From contig DATNPK010000098.1 of NCBI GenBank assembly GCA_036703275.1, positions 62,001 through 126,000 of the forward strand: a DNA stretch of 64,000 nucleotides, in the 5' to 3' direction. The DNA is from Coleofasciculaceae cyanobacterium (GTDB taxonomy: Bacteria; Cyanobacteriota; Cyanobacteriia; Cyanobacteriales; Xenococcaceae). Numbering within the stretch: the first letter of the stretch is position 1; each line of letters opens with the position of its first letter. The translations under genes were made by a program, and so were the position numbers. Below the pieces are notes generated by a model. It saw only the letters and a program-made list of their open reading frames with translations, did not search any database and was not told the origin of the DNA. Below, in pieces: positions 36,436 to 45,521 of this stretch.

Positions 36436-37701
36436 GTGATTCAATCCACAATTTCAAAAAATCTTTTATCTGTCAGTACTGAATTCGATCGCGATCGCTT
36501 TGATAATAGTGTCATGCAAACCTATGGCCGTTTCCCGATTGCCATTGAAAAAGGCGAGGGCTGTAGTCTTTGGGATACTGAGGGTAAAAAGTATCTGGAT
36601 TTTGTGGCGGGAATTGCCACCTGTACTTTAGGTCATGCTCATCCTGCTTTGATTGCTGCGGTAACCGAACAAATTAAAAAGTTACACCACGTCTCTAATT
36701 TATACTACATTCCGCAACAGGGACAGCTTGCTCAATGGCTAGTCGATAACTCCTGTATGGACAAAGTGTTTTTCTGTAACTCTGGGGCAGAAGCTAACGA
36801 AGCAGCAATTAAACTAGTTAGAAAATACGCTCACACTTATTTAGATAAGGTAGAAAATCCGATTATTTTGACTGCTAAATCTAGCTTTCATGGACGTACT
36901 CTGGCGACAGTTACCGCTACAGGACAAGAAAAATATCAAAAGGGTTTTGGTCCTTTATTTCCTGGTTTTGCCTATGTTCCCTACAATGATATTACTGCGG
37001 TAGAAAACGCAATTACTGACCTTGACGAAGGTACTTTAAGCCGAGTAGTCGGGATCATGATCGAACCTCTTCAAGGAGAAGGTGGGGTGCGTCCAGGAGA
37101 TTTAGACTATTTCTTGAAACTGCGTAAAATCTGCGACGAAAATAAGATCTTGTTGGTGTTTGACGAGGTGCAGGTGGGGATCGGCAGAAGCGGTAAACTC
37201 TGGGGTTATGAAAATTTGGGGGTAGAGCCAGATATTCTCACCAGTGCCAAAGGTTTAGCCGGTGGCATTCCCATCGGTGCAATGCTTTGTAAAGACTCCT
37301 GTGCTGCATTTGAACCAGGAAATCATGCCAGTACTTTTGGCGGTAATCCTTTTGCCTGTGCTGCTGCTTTGGCGGTATTACATACTCTAGAAAACGAAAG
37401 CATCTTACAAAATGTTCAAGAGCGAGGAGAACAGCTTCGGGTTAGACTCAGAGCGATCGCACTTAAATATCCTACCTTGTTTACTGAAGTTCGTGGTTGG
37501 GGTCTAATCAATGGCTTAGAATTAAGCTCTAATATCGATCTAACCTCGATTGAAGTCGTGAAAGCGTCCATGGATGAGGGTTTATTACTCGCTCCCGCAG
37601 GAGCAAAAGTACTCCGCTTTATTCCTCCTTTGATCGTCTCTTCAGAGGAAGTAGACCGAGCCGTAACTATTTTGACAAGCGTAATTGAAAAACTTGCTTA
37701 A
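36436..37701 (+). CDS. argD: acetylornithine aminotransferase
   Basis: 421 residues from a GTG at 36436 with TAGGAGAAA just upstream. This PLP enzyme makes N-acetylornithine in arginine synthesis. Class III aminotransferase marks are seen: NSGAEANEAAIKLVRKYAH near 116, SFHGRTLATVTATGQ near 152, FDEVQVGIGRSGKLWGYE near 240 and the PLP lysine in TSAKGLAGGIPIGAML near 275. Single gene; divergent from the channel operon with 177 bases between. Confidence 0.95.
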   Translation: MIQSTISKNLLSVSTEFDRDRFDNSVMQTYGRFPIAIEKGEGCSLWDTEGKKYLDFVAGIATCTLGHAHPALIAAVTEQIKKLHHVSNLYYIPQQGQLAQWLVDNSCMDKVFFCNSGAEANEAAIKLVRKYAHTYLDKVENPIILTAKSSFHGRTLATVTATGQEKYQKGFGPLFPGFAYVPYNDITAVENAITDLDEGTLSRVVGIMIEPLQGEGGVRPGDLDYFLKLRKICDENKILLVFDEVQVGIGRSGKLWGYENLGVEPDILTSAKGLAGGIPIGAMLCKDSCAAFEPGNHASTFGGNPFACAAALAVLHTLENESILQNVQERGEQLRVRLRAIALKYPTLFTEVRGWGLINGLELSSNIDLTSIEVVKASMDEGLLLAPAGAKVLRFIPPLIVSSEEVDRAVTILTSVIEKLA

Positions 37702-38147
37702 TATCAATTATCAATAAAGGGGAGTTTTAGCTATTTCAGTCCAAAAGTGCTTTTTGGCTGAATCAGATTGAGTCTCAGCTAAATATTAAGCGATCGATAA
37801 TCTGAGGTGACAATCATCAAACTGTTACACCATCCATAACGTTTATTTGACAAATAAGTAAAAATTCTAGAAGTGTGAGGAGTGAACTATTAAGAAGCTT
37901 GTTTTTGGGATCGAAACTCGGACAGAACCCCAAAAGCAAGCTTCTATCTTTTTAAATCTCTACTTGAATTAATCTGACTCCAAAATAGCGATCGCCCAAA
38001 GAGCAATTTTCAGCCTCAAGCTTTTCAATCCTGAGTCTGCAATAACCGTTGGTAAAGATTTTTTAATCAATAGCTTAATTTGGTCGCTGTTTTTTTGACA
38101 ATCGGCTAGAACTGTTGGTTGCAAAATAACTATTTGAGAAGCAAACT
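37702..38147. other. intergenic region with possible small RNA
   Basis: 446 bases. It holds a TTGACA box (37847-37852), an 11-base segment complementary to the Yfr1 core (37873-37883) and a 17-bp hairpin with T-run (37893-37953). The remaining bases show no gene. Confidence 0.55.
37873..37953. ncRNA. candidate small RNA locus, strand uncertain
   Basis: On the plus strand a TTGACA box is followed 20 bases later by GTGTGAGGAGT and then by a long hairpin (37893-37909 with 37929-37945, 17 bp with one G-T, loop 37910-37928) and a T-run, which would make a transcript of about 80 bases. On the minus strand the same 11 bases read ACTCCTCACAC, identical to the ultraconserved core of the cyanobacterial sRNA Yfr1 as I recall it, with the hairpin on its 5' side; but no clear 3' terminator hairpin follows there. 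Both readings are open. Only a candidate. Confidence 0.4.
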
Positions 38148-38816
38148 TTGAATAAGTACATTGATAGCGTAATTGTACTAACCAGTATTTGCTCTATGGG
38201 TTTAGCTACCATATCTATTGCTCAAGGGAAAATTTATGAACCGTCTAAAAATGTGGTTAAAGATCTTCAATTAGAACGCCTAGATAATTCTCTAGAGATC
38301 AAGCTCAAAAAACTAGAAGGATTTAGAGAACAAACTTCAACACAACCGCAGGTCAAACCTATATCTGACATAGCAGTTAACTTGGTCAAAGAATTTGAAG
38401 GATTTGCCGATAGCGCTTATGTCGATACTGATGGAACACCTGTAATTGGTTACGGTTTATCGACAATAGCAGGAAAACCCGTACAGCTCGGCGATCGCAT
38501 TTCTCCGCTCCAGGCTGAAAACGCTTTGAAGCATCAATTACAAGAAATTCATCAAGAATTAGACAAAATAGTACAGGTTAATTTAAGCGATCGCCAGTTC
38601 AGCGCGTTAGCTTCTATCTCATTTAATGTAGGAATTAACTCGATTAAAGACAGCACTTTAGTTAAAAAAATTAATGCTGAAGATTATGCTGGTGCAGCTA
38701 ATGAGTTTCTGCGTTGGGATAAAGCCAATCTACAAGGCACACTGGTACAGATGCCAGGACTAACTAGAAGAAGGCAAGCGGAAAGACAATTATTTTTAGA
38801 TTCAAATAGATTTTAG
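38148..38816 (+). CDS. GH24 (phage-type) lysozyme, secreted
   Basis: 222 residues from a TTG start at 38148 with GAGAAG upstream. An N-terminal hydrophobic segment (about 7-26) looks like a signal peptide or anchor. From about 80 the GH24 domain has FEGFADSAYVDTDGTPVIGYG, giving the catalytic Glu and the Asp/Thr pair, followed by LSDRQFSALASISFNVGINS and the basic end LTRRRQAERQLFLD. It should cut peptidoglycan. No holin or phage genes are nearby, so it is a cell-borne copy rather than part of a prophage. Confidence 0.82.
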   Translation: MNKYIDSVIVLTSICSMGLATISIAQGKIYEPSKNVVKDLQLERLDNSLEIKLKKLEGFREQTSTQPQVKPISDIAVNLVKEFEGFADSAYVDTDGTPVIGYGLSTIAGKPVQLGDRISPLQAENALKHQLQEIHQELDKIVQVNLSDRQFSALASISFNVGINSIKDSTLVKKINAEDYAGAANEFLRWDKANLQGTLVQMPGLTRRRQAERQLFLDSNRF

Positions 38817-38845
38817 TAGTTAATTGTCTCGGCAACCGCACTTTT

Positions 38846-40252
38846 TTACTTGTAACTAGAAAAACGCGATCGCTTGACATCTCCATCGTGAGAGATCCAA
38901 TCCAGATATTTAGGATTGTCGATCAGATCTTGAGCCAACAAGAAGCTAGATATTGTCCAATTTTGATATTTTCTGGCTTCTTTCCCGACCAAGCGACCAT
39001 TTTTGCCATCATAATATTCTGCCCACTCGTCTTTATGGAGGCGTTTGGCGGCAATGTCAATTGCCCTCTGGGCTAAATCAAAACGATCCATTTTAACTGC
39101 CGCTGCTACTAGAAATCCCAGTAATACTGGCCAATTTCCGCCATTATGATAAGACCAGGGACGGTTTTTAGGATCGCAGCCAGTAAGTAGTTGCCAATCG
39201 CGACCTTTGAGGGCAGGAAAGCAGATTTTCATTGGCATCCAGCCAATTAAATCTTCCCATCTTTGTTCGATGGTGTGCATGATAATCTGCCCCTGTTGAC
39301 GCATAACTAAAGATGAAAGAATCGCCATCAAGTTACCCAAGGCAAAAAAGCGACAGTCAAGATGAGACGGACCTAAATTACCTGCCAGATAACCCCCATC
39401 TTCGGGAAACCATTCACTTAATGCTGCATAGGGAATGGAATCTGCATAAATATTAAATTGATTTAAGGCATCTTCTCCATATTCTTCAGAGTGATAGCGA
39501 TAAATCACGTTTAACTTTTCTGGATCTAGCCAATAGTTATGACGGATATGACTGGTTAAAGGAGCAATACGGCTGTCAATTGCCTGGAGAATTGTGACAT
39601 TTTCTTCATTGTATAGCAGTAATTCCTTGGCGCATCTTAGGGTAGTATGAAACAAAGCTTGAATCTCCAGCGGATGTCCATTAATCCCCATACGACGGTC
39701 AATCATACAAGCTCCATCAGGAACAAGTAGCGTTGGGTACATATCAAACCGTGCCGAAAGACAAAGCTCAATAATTAATCTGATGCCCTTTTGCATTTCG
39801 GGACTGTGGGCAAAAGAATTTTCGGCTGTAGCCTTGACATAAGCTCGCAAGAGAAACATCCACCACAGACAAGAATCAACAGGAGTGACTCTGCCTATAG
39901 CATGATCGCCAAAGTCAGCTTTAAGAAATTCTTCCCCTCCCTGATGCAGTACTTTAAAACTAGCGGGCATTAATCCTCGTCCTGGCTCTAAAAAATCAAG
40001 CTGTTTTTCCTTAATTTGTAGTTGGAGTGTTTCAGTTAAAAAATTACGGACAATTTCGCTTCTACCTCTGACCAAAAAAATTACGGCTGCGGGAACAAAA
40101 TCGCGCACAAAGCATTGGTCATAGTTTAAGGAAGGTGAACTATAGTCACAAGCAGCTAAAGTACCTATAGGATTTCCACGATAGTAGATGATGGATGATT
40201 CAAGGGCTTGCCATGCTTCGGCAGCGATAACATAACTTTGTTTGACACTCAA
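38846..40252 (-). CDS. alkaline/neutral invertase (GH100)
   Basis: 468 residues. The enzyme hydrolyses sucrose to glucose and fructose in the cytoplasm. GH100 marks are YDQCFVRDFVPAAVIFL near 44, LDFLEPGRGLMPASFKVLH, DFGDHAIGRVTPVDSCLWW near 115, GHPLEIQALFHTTLRCA near 195 and SYHNGGNWPVLLGFL near 370. Cyanobacteria use such enzymes to break down sucrose made in stress. Tail to tail with the lysozyme gene. Confidence 0.93.
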   Translation of the reverse strand: MSVKQSYVIAAEAWQALESSIIYYRGNPIGTLAACDYSSPSLNYDQCFVRDFVPAAVIFLVRGRSEIVRNFLTETLQLQIKEKQLDFLEPGRGLMPASFKVLHQGGEEFLKADFGDHAIGRVTPVDSCLWWMFLLRAYVKATAENSFAHSPEMQKGIRLIIELCLSARFDMYPTLLVPDGACMIDRRMGINGHPLEIQALFHTTLRCAKELLLYNEENVTILQAIDSRIAPLTSHIRHNYWLDPEKLNVIYRYHSEEYGEDALNQFNIYADSIPYAALSEWFPEDGGYLAGNLGPSHLDCRFFALGNLMAILSSLVMRQQGQIIMHTIEQRWEDLIGWMPMKICFPALKGRDWQLLTGCDPKNRPWSYHNGGNWPVLLGFLVAAAVKMDRFDLAQRAIDIAAKRLHKDEWAEYYDGKNGRLVGKEARKYQNWTISSFLLAQDLIDNPKYLDWISHDGDVKRSRFSSYK

Positions 40253-40497
40253 TTGTTTAGAACCCCTATTTTTTTGATAATCTATTGGTTTTCAGCTAGC
40301 TTTATAACTAGTAGGATGTATTGCTTCTCTTTATGTTTATCCGTTATTATCGCTTATTGATCGAGTTTTCTCAGAAACTATTTGTACCTTACTCTCGTCA
40401 AAAATAATGGAGCAAAAACTTAAGCTGAAATATTAAAGTGAATGTTTTTATCTTATTTAAAATTACTAATCTTGTAATATTTCAGGAACTAACAACA

Positions 40498-41328
40498 GTG
40501 CCACTACAATCAATGAATTTAAACAATCATCTAAAAACTTTGGTTTCGCTATTTACTATTCCTGGAGCGATCGCATTACTAGGTATACCAAGCAGCGTCA
40601 ACGCCCTTTCAGTAGATAATTTGAGTCTGAATAGTACTCACCAGTTACGGCAAGTTTTGAGTCAAAATAGCGAACCGCCAGAGGTAATTATTAATGAACC
40701 TAATCGTCGTTCTGTTCCCTCATCTTCTTCTACTGTCACTCGTAATGGAGATACCAGATTTACTTGTGAACTAGTTAATGGTGAATACACTGTAATGTAT
40801 TATCCCGAAAGCCAGCCCAATGAGAAATATCCTTGGGCTATTCCCAGTGAGTTAGGCGGTGGTTGGACTCCTGAGAAACGCTGCGATGCGATTACTTCTC
40901 GCTTTGAATCTTATCGTGAGGATGGATTGCTAGAGTTGACTACTGGAACTGAAAATGGCTACGATACAATCTGTGTAACTACTCAGTTAGACCCCACAGA
41001 CTGCCGTATTGTTTTGACTGTTCCCCCTGGACAAGATCCTCAGCTAACTCGCGATCTAATCTTTGATAATTTATTAGTTGCTGATGACGGCGGTTCAACT
41101 CAAGGAGTATATACCTTTGGTGACAATCAATCCAGCAGCGATATTTTAGGTGAGATCGGTAACGTAATTAATGGTAAAAACGGGAATACGCCCCGTAATT
41201 CTCCAGAAAATATTGACCTCAGACCTTTTTTAGATCCTGCTGATGGTGGTACAGGACAACAGTTAAAAAGCAATTCCGCTGTACCCCAATCTAATAACGT
41301 TCAACACAAGCCAGCTCTGTTTAAGTAG
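40498..41328 (+). CDS. COP23-domain secreted protein
   Basis: 276 residues from GTG 40498, chosen because AGGA lies about 10 bases upstream; ATG 40513 is the main alternative and GTG 40438 is also open. A signal peptide (LVSLFTIPGAIALLGIPSS, cut after VNA) leads to a Ser-rich linker and the COP23 domain (about 75-195): TRFTCELVNGEYTVMYY, RCDAITSRFESYREDG, DTICVTTQLDPTDC. Four cysteines suit disulfides outside the cytoplasm. COP23 was found as a circadian-oscillating membrane protein in a Synechococcus (Cyanothece-like) strain; function unknown. A terminator follows. Confidence 0.85.
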   Translation: MPLQSMNLNNHLKTLVSLFTIPGAIALLGIPSSVNALSVDNLSLNSTHQLRQVLSQNSEPPEVIINEPNRRSVPSSSSTVTRNGDTRFTCELVNGEYTVMYYPESQPNEKYPWAIPSELGGGWTPEKRCDAITSRFESYREDGLLELTTGTENGYDTICVTTQLDPTDCRIVLTVPPGQDPQLTRDLIFDNLLVADDGGSTQGVYTFGDNQSSSDILGEIGNVINGKNGNTPRNSPENIDLRPFLDPADGGTGQQLKSNSAVPQSNNVQHKPALFK

Positions 41329-41411
41329 CAAGTAGCCCTAAAGGACTCTATCACGGATACCGCTTCGCATATAGCTTCGCGTCGCAGTAGCGAGTAGCAA
41401 GTCGAGATAAA

Positions 41412-41461
41412 AACAGGCAAGAGTTTATTGAGTCCCAGAATTTCTCTTGCTTGTTTTTTTG
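41412..41461 (+). terminator. Rho-independent terminator after COP23 gene
   Basis: AACAGGCAAGAG (41412-41423) pairs with CTCTTGCTTGTT (41444-41455), 12 bp with one G-T, followed by a run of T. It lies between convergent genes and is oriented for the COP23 gene. Confidence 0.8.
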
Positions 41462-41498
41462 TTTAACTACTCTTTGAATCAAAGAACAATATCTATTT

Positions 41499-41532
41499 GG
41501 CTATTAGCTAATAGCTAATAGCTAACAGCTTA
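41499..41532. repeat. short heptamer repeat tract (AGCTAAT type)
   Basis: TAGCTAA/TAGCTAT units are repeated about four times, ending at the hemE stop. Related tracts occur at 54666-54703 and 62069-62108. Confidence 0.75.
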
Positions 41533-41533
41533 T

Positions 41534-42595
41534 TTAAGCGTGAGCCAACAATTGATCGGCTTGTTTAGCGGTTTCAAAGAAATAACGCACATTATCTTCA
41601 GGAGTGCCAACTAAAACACCATGTCCTAAATTAAGAATATGTCCTTGATCGCCTGCTTTGCGAATCGTGTCTAAGATGCGATCTCGAATCACTTCTCTAG
41701 AACCAAACAAAACCCCAGGATCTATATTACCCTGTACTTTCATCTCTTTGCCTAATCGCTGTCTGGCTTCTGCCATGTCAACTGTCCAATCTACGTTGAT
41801 GATATCTGCCCCAGAAGAAGTCATGCGCTCTAATAAACCTGCGCTACCGCTGACCAAAAGTATCAGGGGTGTATCGGGATGAGTTTCTTTTACCTTACGA
41901 AATACCTGCTGCTGATAAGGTAAAGCAAAAGCTTCATAATCTTGGGGACATAATTGTCCTGCCCAAGAATCGAACATCTGTACTGCTTGAGCGCCACAGT
42001 CGATTTGATAGCAAATATAAGTAGCGATCGCATCAGCCAACTTACTCAACAACTGATGTAAAATCGTTGGATCTGAAAAAGCCATCCCTTTTATATTGGC
42101 ATAGGTTTTTGAACCTTTTCCCTCTACTGCATAAGCAGCCAAAGTCCATGGCGCACCGACGAAACCTAGTACTGTGGATTTATTATTTACTTCAGAACGC
42201 AGACTTTGTAAGATCGTTTTGATAAAAGGAAGAGACTCTTCTGGTTCTAAGGCGCGTAATTCATCTACCTGCTGTTGAGAACGAATCGGCGAACTAATAA
42301 TCGGGCCTTTTCCTTCGGCGATATCCATTTCGATCCCTAAGCCAGGCAGGGGCGTAACAATATCGGAAAACATAATTACACCATCGGGTTGGAAAGCTTT
42401 CCAAGGTTGCAAAGAGATCTCAATTGCTACTTCGGGAATCTCGGAACGTTCGCGGAAGCTAGGATATTTGGCTCGGATATCGCGATATGCTTTCATATAT
42501 CTGCCCGCTTGCCGCATCATCCATACAGGAGGACGTTCTAGCTTTTCGCCACGGGCTGCTCTTAACAATAATGGCGTTTCATTCGCTCCACTCAT
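41534..42595 (-). CDS. hemE: uroporphyrinogen decarboxylase
   Basis: 353 residues. It converts uroporphyrinogen III to coproporphyrinogen III on the way to heme, chlorophyll and bilins. Signature 1 [13 protein letters not shown] near 22-34 and signature 2 [16 protein letters not shown] near 143 are present, with the catalytic Asp in [16 protein letters not shown] near 77. The gene stands alone. Confidence 0.96.
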   Translation of the reverse strand: MSGANETPLLLRAARGEKLERPPVWMMRQAGRYMKAYRDIRAKYPSFRERSEIPEVAIEISLQPWKAFQPDGVIMFSDIVTPLPGLGIEMDIAEGKGPIISSPIRSQQQVDELRALEPEESLPFIKTILQSLRSEVNNKSTVLGFVGAPWTLAAYAVEGKGSKTYANIKGMAFSDPTILHQLLSKLADAIATYICYQIDCGAQAVQMFDSWAGQLCPQDYEAFALPYQQQVFRKVKETHPDTPLILLVSGSAGLLERMTSSGADIINVDWTVDMAEARQRLGKEMKVQGNIDPGVLFGSREVIRDRILDTIRKAGDQGHILNLGHGVLVGTPEDNVRYFFETAKQADQLLAHA

Positions 42596-42731
42596 TTTAT
42601 TAAATCCATTTAATATTTTTTTTTAGCGCAACTGTTAGCTTACCATTGCGCAAGGGTTTGATTGTCCTGGTAAATTGTTTAATTATATGAAGTTGTGCTG
42701 GAAAATTTGGTTTCTTTCTGGCCTATTGTAT

Positions 42732-43169
42732 TCAGACTGCCGTAGCAGACAATTCACAGGCAGGAATTGACACCAAAGAACAGATTTTTTTGTCTAAGTC
42801 GGTAATGGAATATGGTTTTACTAGACAGGCATCATAATCGAGTTGTGCAGTTGAATGAAGCCCTTGAGCAGTAGAGCTGACTATTAGCATAATCGGAATG
42901 TTGCGAGTTAGCCAATCCAATCTTAACGCTGCAATTAATTGTAGACGAACTATCTGTGACCACTCTAAATCTAGAATTATTAAATCGGGTTGATTTTGTT
43001 GTACCCAAGATAAAGCATTATGTGCATCTGAAACCGAAAGAAAAACTTGATGAAACGAAGCCAGGATCGAAGAATTTGAGGCGAGATTTACATCATCATC
43101 ATTATTATTATTATTATTAATTACGAGTACCGTTTTCGAGCAGTAGTCAAAAGTCGCACTATGATTCAT
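42732..43169 (-). CDS. receiver-domain protein with triplet-repeat acidic pocket
   Basis: 145 residues, a single receiver-like domain. After the first strand (KTVLVI) comes N-N-N-N-N-N-D-D-D (residues 18-26), coded by tandem AAT then GAT triplets, in the place of the usual metal-binding acidic pair. The phosphoacceptor Asp67 (LIILDLEW), Ser98 or Ser99 and Lys118 (CLVKPYS) remain, so phosphorylation may still be possible. There is no output domain and no adjacent kinase. Its nearest relative in the window is the receiver at 32.0 kb. Confidence 0.8.
   Translation of the reverse strand: MNHSATFDYCSKTVLVINNNNNNDDDVNLASNSSILASFHQVFLSVSDAHNALSWVQQNQPDLIILDLEWSQIVRLQLIAALRLDWLTRNIPIMLIVSSTAQGLHSTAQLDYDACLVKPYSITDLDKKICSLVSIPACELSATAV
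43092..43119. repeat. trinucleotide microsatellite inside a receiver gene
   Basis: About nine tandem CAT/ATT triplets on the plus strand, read as six AAT and three GAT codons on the coding strand. Slippage would change the length of an Asn/Asp run in the active-site loop in frame. Confidence 0.7.
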
Positions 43170-43344
43170 GATTCATAAGTTCATTTTTGAATGAAACACA
43201 AAGATACTTCAGGGATCGATTGTTAATAGTCTAGCGTTGATTTTTAATTAGCTAAAATTAATTTTTCAACTGGTCTTGAAACTCTTAGCAAAATTAAACT
43301 AAACTTAATTTACTAATACATCCAAAACGCAGTATCAGTTAAAT

Positions 43345-43737
43345 ATGTTGGGAAGTTTTCAGCAAAGCAACTTGCGAATCGAAATAGATGCCTCAGAGAA
43401 AATTATTCGAGATAGTTTACTTGAAAGCGATCGTCTCAAACAATGGATGTGGCCTCAAAGTTTTGCTTCTTTGTCAGGCAGCTTAAGTCCAGGAGATACT
43501 TTTGTTAGTTCTTTCGGGTTGGTAGAAATTGAACATCAGGTAGAAACTGTCGAAGAGAATAGTTTACGCCTCTTATTGAGTAAAGGCATCGATGGTTTTC
43601 ACGAATGGCATTGGGGTGATGGCTGGTTACAGTCTCATTTAGAAGGCGTTTCGTTGTTACCACTCAATTTTGGGCAAACTTTCAGCCTGTTTCGCTTGCG
43701 TCAATACCTTGGTTCTAACAATACTAATAATAACTAA
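43345..43737 (+). CDS. SRPBCC-like hypothetical protein
   Basis: 130 residues, ATG start. The layout (RIEIDASEKIIRDSLLESDRL at the N-terminus, then curved-sheet strands DTFVSSFGLVEIEHQVETVE and a C-terminal helix) fits the START/SRPBCC lipid-binding fold, often annotated as polyketide cyclase-like. The N-terminal part resembles the DSLLESDRLKQW start seen in such cyanobacterial proteins. No catalytic residue can be assigned. It ends 38 bases before a convergent unknown gene. Confidence 0.65.
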   Translation: MLGSFQQSNLRIEIDASEKIIRDSLLESDRLKQWMWPQSFASLSGSLSPGDTFVSSFGLVEIEHQVETVEENSLRLLLSKGIDGFHEWHWGDGWLQSHLEGVSLLPLNFGQTFSLFRLRQYLGSNNTNNN

Positions 43738-43775
43738 GCAATCTTGTGAGTCAGATTGGTAATCGATAGTTGTTT

Positions 43776-44171
43776 TTAAGAACTAGCCTCCAACTGTCTA
43801 AACTCTTCTTGCAAAATCTTTACTAACTGACTGTTTCCCTGCACTTGAGCTACCTGCAAACGATGTCTTAAGTTGCAGCGTACATTTTGTAAATGCTTTT
43901 GTTTGGAAGCAAGATCCTTCAGCTGATATTTAAGGATACTTACAGCTAGATCAATTGCCTCTGCTGGATGGGAATCTAAATTTGTTGAGTAAATTACCGA
44001 CTTGTAATTAATTTCGTCCAAATTACTATTTAAACGAGCTGTGCTTTCGAGTGAAGATATATGGCGAGGTAGCTTAAGTTTCTTCTGCTGATAAAAAGTT
44101 TCTGCCCCCATTGCTTCGTCATAAAAGCTAGGTGGTCGATAATTTGATGAATTAGGGGATAGATTTAACAT
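43776..44171 (-). CDS. hypothetical protein with C-terminal coiled coil
   Basis: 131 residues. The first 60 residues are polar with no clear fold (NSSNYRPPSFYDEAMGAETF). Residues 70-130 are helical (AIDLAVSILKYQLKDLASKQ, LVKILQEEFRQLEAS) with a heptad-like pattern that suggests a coiled coil. I do not recognise a family; no signal peptide or membrane segment. Confidence 0.55.
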   Translation of the reverse strand: MLNLSPNSSNYRPPSFYDEAMGAETFYQQKKLKLPRHISSLESTARLNSNLDEINYKSVIYSTNLDSHPAEAIDLAVSILKYQLKDLASKQKHLQNVRCNLRHRLQVAQVQGNSQLVKILQEEFRQLEASS

Positions 44172-44307
44172 TACTTTATATTTTTCCTGCTAACACCCAA
44201 AATAGCCAAAGTAGATCAAAATTTAAGTTGAGTTATAATTGACCAACGGTCCGTGCCGTCTCCGTCGTGTCTTGGCGAGCATTCACGGTTAAACCGCACT
44301 CCTGCCC

Positions 44308-44356
44308 TTGCCCTAAAGCATACCGCTCCGAGACCGAAGGGAATCCTTTAGGGCAA
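44308..44356. repeat. inverted-repeat element, MITE-like copy A
   Basis: TTGCCCTAAAG (44308-44318) and CTTTAGGGCAA (44346-44356) form perfect 11-bp inverted ends around CGAGACCGAAGGG-type sequence. AAACCGCACTCC just left of it recurs inverted in copy B at 48.2 kb. Confidence 0.65.
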
Positions 44357-44426
44357 GCGGCAGAGTAATCTGTGACTACTAAAAATAGCAAGGCATTTAA
44401 CCAATAAATGCCTCTAGTTCAAACAA

Positions 44427-44615
44427 CTAATCTTTAGTGTAGTGAATACCACGGTAGGTCAAATCTGATTTGGCGTTGTGGTTGTGACGATGTTGTTCTT
44501 TTAGGTAATGCACCTTCCAAGGTTTACCGCGATACATTCCGCCAACCTCGCCTTCACTTACGTCCATTGCTACATTAGTATGTTCGTAAGTTTTTCCTCT
44601 AAATTGTAGTCTCAT
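44427..44615 (-). CDS. DUF4278 small protein
   Basis: 62 residues. MRLQFRGKTYEH at the N-terminus and LTYRGIHYTKD at the C-terminus are the duplicated (L-x-YRG-x-x-Y) units of DUF4278, a small basic family common in cyanobacteria. GMYRGKPWKVHYLKEQHRHN lies between them. Function unknown. It stands alone between repeat-bearing DNA and coaE. Confidence 0.85.
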   Translation of the reverse strand: MRLQFRGKTYEHTNVAMDVSEGEVGGMYRGKPWKVHYLKEQHRHNHNAKSDLTYRGIHYTKD

Positions 44616-44801
44616 TGTTGCACCTTTGATCTAAAATATTATTTTCTATATGATTCAGCAGTAATAATTATGTAACCTCATGTTTTACACTAAACAAAGC
44701 TGGTTATCAAATAGCGATTTTTCTGCCTTATATAGATAATATAGTTTATTTCTGTAACTGTTGTTACCATTTTAGTAAAACAAAAGAATCGTAATTTAAC
44801 T

Positions 44802-45407
44802 TTATACAGTTTTTGGATTTAAGGTTAGGGCAAAATCGACTTGAGCATACAAATGTTCTAAGTCAGCATCGTTATTCAGGACAATATCAGCTAAAGCGAC
44901 TTTTTCTGACAAAGGAAGTTGATTATCAATTCTCGCCTGCGCTTGCTCAAGAGTTAAGCCATTGCGCTGTTGCAATCGAGCAATTTGTAAAGAACGATCG
45001 CAACTAACTACCCAAATCTCGGTCACCGTGTCAGTTAAGTTGGCTTCAAATAAAAGAGGAATAGCCAATACTATTGTATCGTTTTGAGTACGCTGTAATT
45101 CTTGGGTAAAGCGATCGCGAACAAAAGGATGAATCTTGCTTTCTAGCCATTGTTTCTCTTTAGGGTCATTAAAAATAATTTCTGCCAAAGCAGAACGATT
45201 GAGACTAGTATCTGGCAATTTAAGGCGATCGCCATATCGCGCCAAAACATTTTGTAATATAGGAGAATCCTGGGCAAGTGCTTGTCTGGCATAAATATCT
45301 GCATCTAAAACTGGTAAATTATATTTCTCTGCCAAGTAATTTGATACGGTGGTTTTTCCTGTACCAATTCCCCCTGTCAATCCAATAAGTCGATTTGCTA
45401 ATTCCAT
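44802..45407 (-). CDS. coaE: dephospho-CoA kinase
   Basis: 201 residues from ATG 45407, which gives the family start RLIGLTGGIGTGKTT; the frame is open 12 codons further back. The P-loop GLTGGIGTGKTT lies near 9-20, DADIYARQAL near 38 binds the substrate, and LLFEANLTDTVTEIWVVSC near 110-130 is typical. It adds the 3'-phosphate in the last step of CoA synthesis. Divergent from the flavin reductase gene. Confidence 0.94.
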   Translation of the reverse strand: MELANRLIGLTGGIGTGKTTVSNYLAEKYNLPVLDADIYARQALAQDSPILQNVLARYGDRLKLPDTSLNRSALAEIIFNDPKEKQWLESKIHPFVRDRFTQELQRTQNDTIVLAIPLLFEANLTDTVTEIWVVSCDRSLQIARLQQRNGLTLEQAQARIDNQLPLSEKVALADIVLNNDADLEHLYAQVDFALTLNPKTV

Positions 45408-45521
45408 GTTTAACTGATGCTGAATATTGACGTTTCTAACCACAGAAGGTTTTTCTAGCTACGGAAGCTTGATAAACTATTGCGAGACAATTTTAAGTTA
45501 TTAAGTTAAGGAGCAAAACTT

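Noticed and set aside
44240-44400. GC-rich stretch first considered as a tRNA or structured RNA gene
   Set aside because: No T-loop consensus or cloverleaf arms; the pairing found is explained by the inverted-repeat element.
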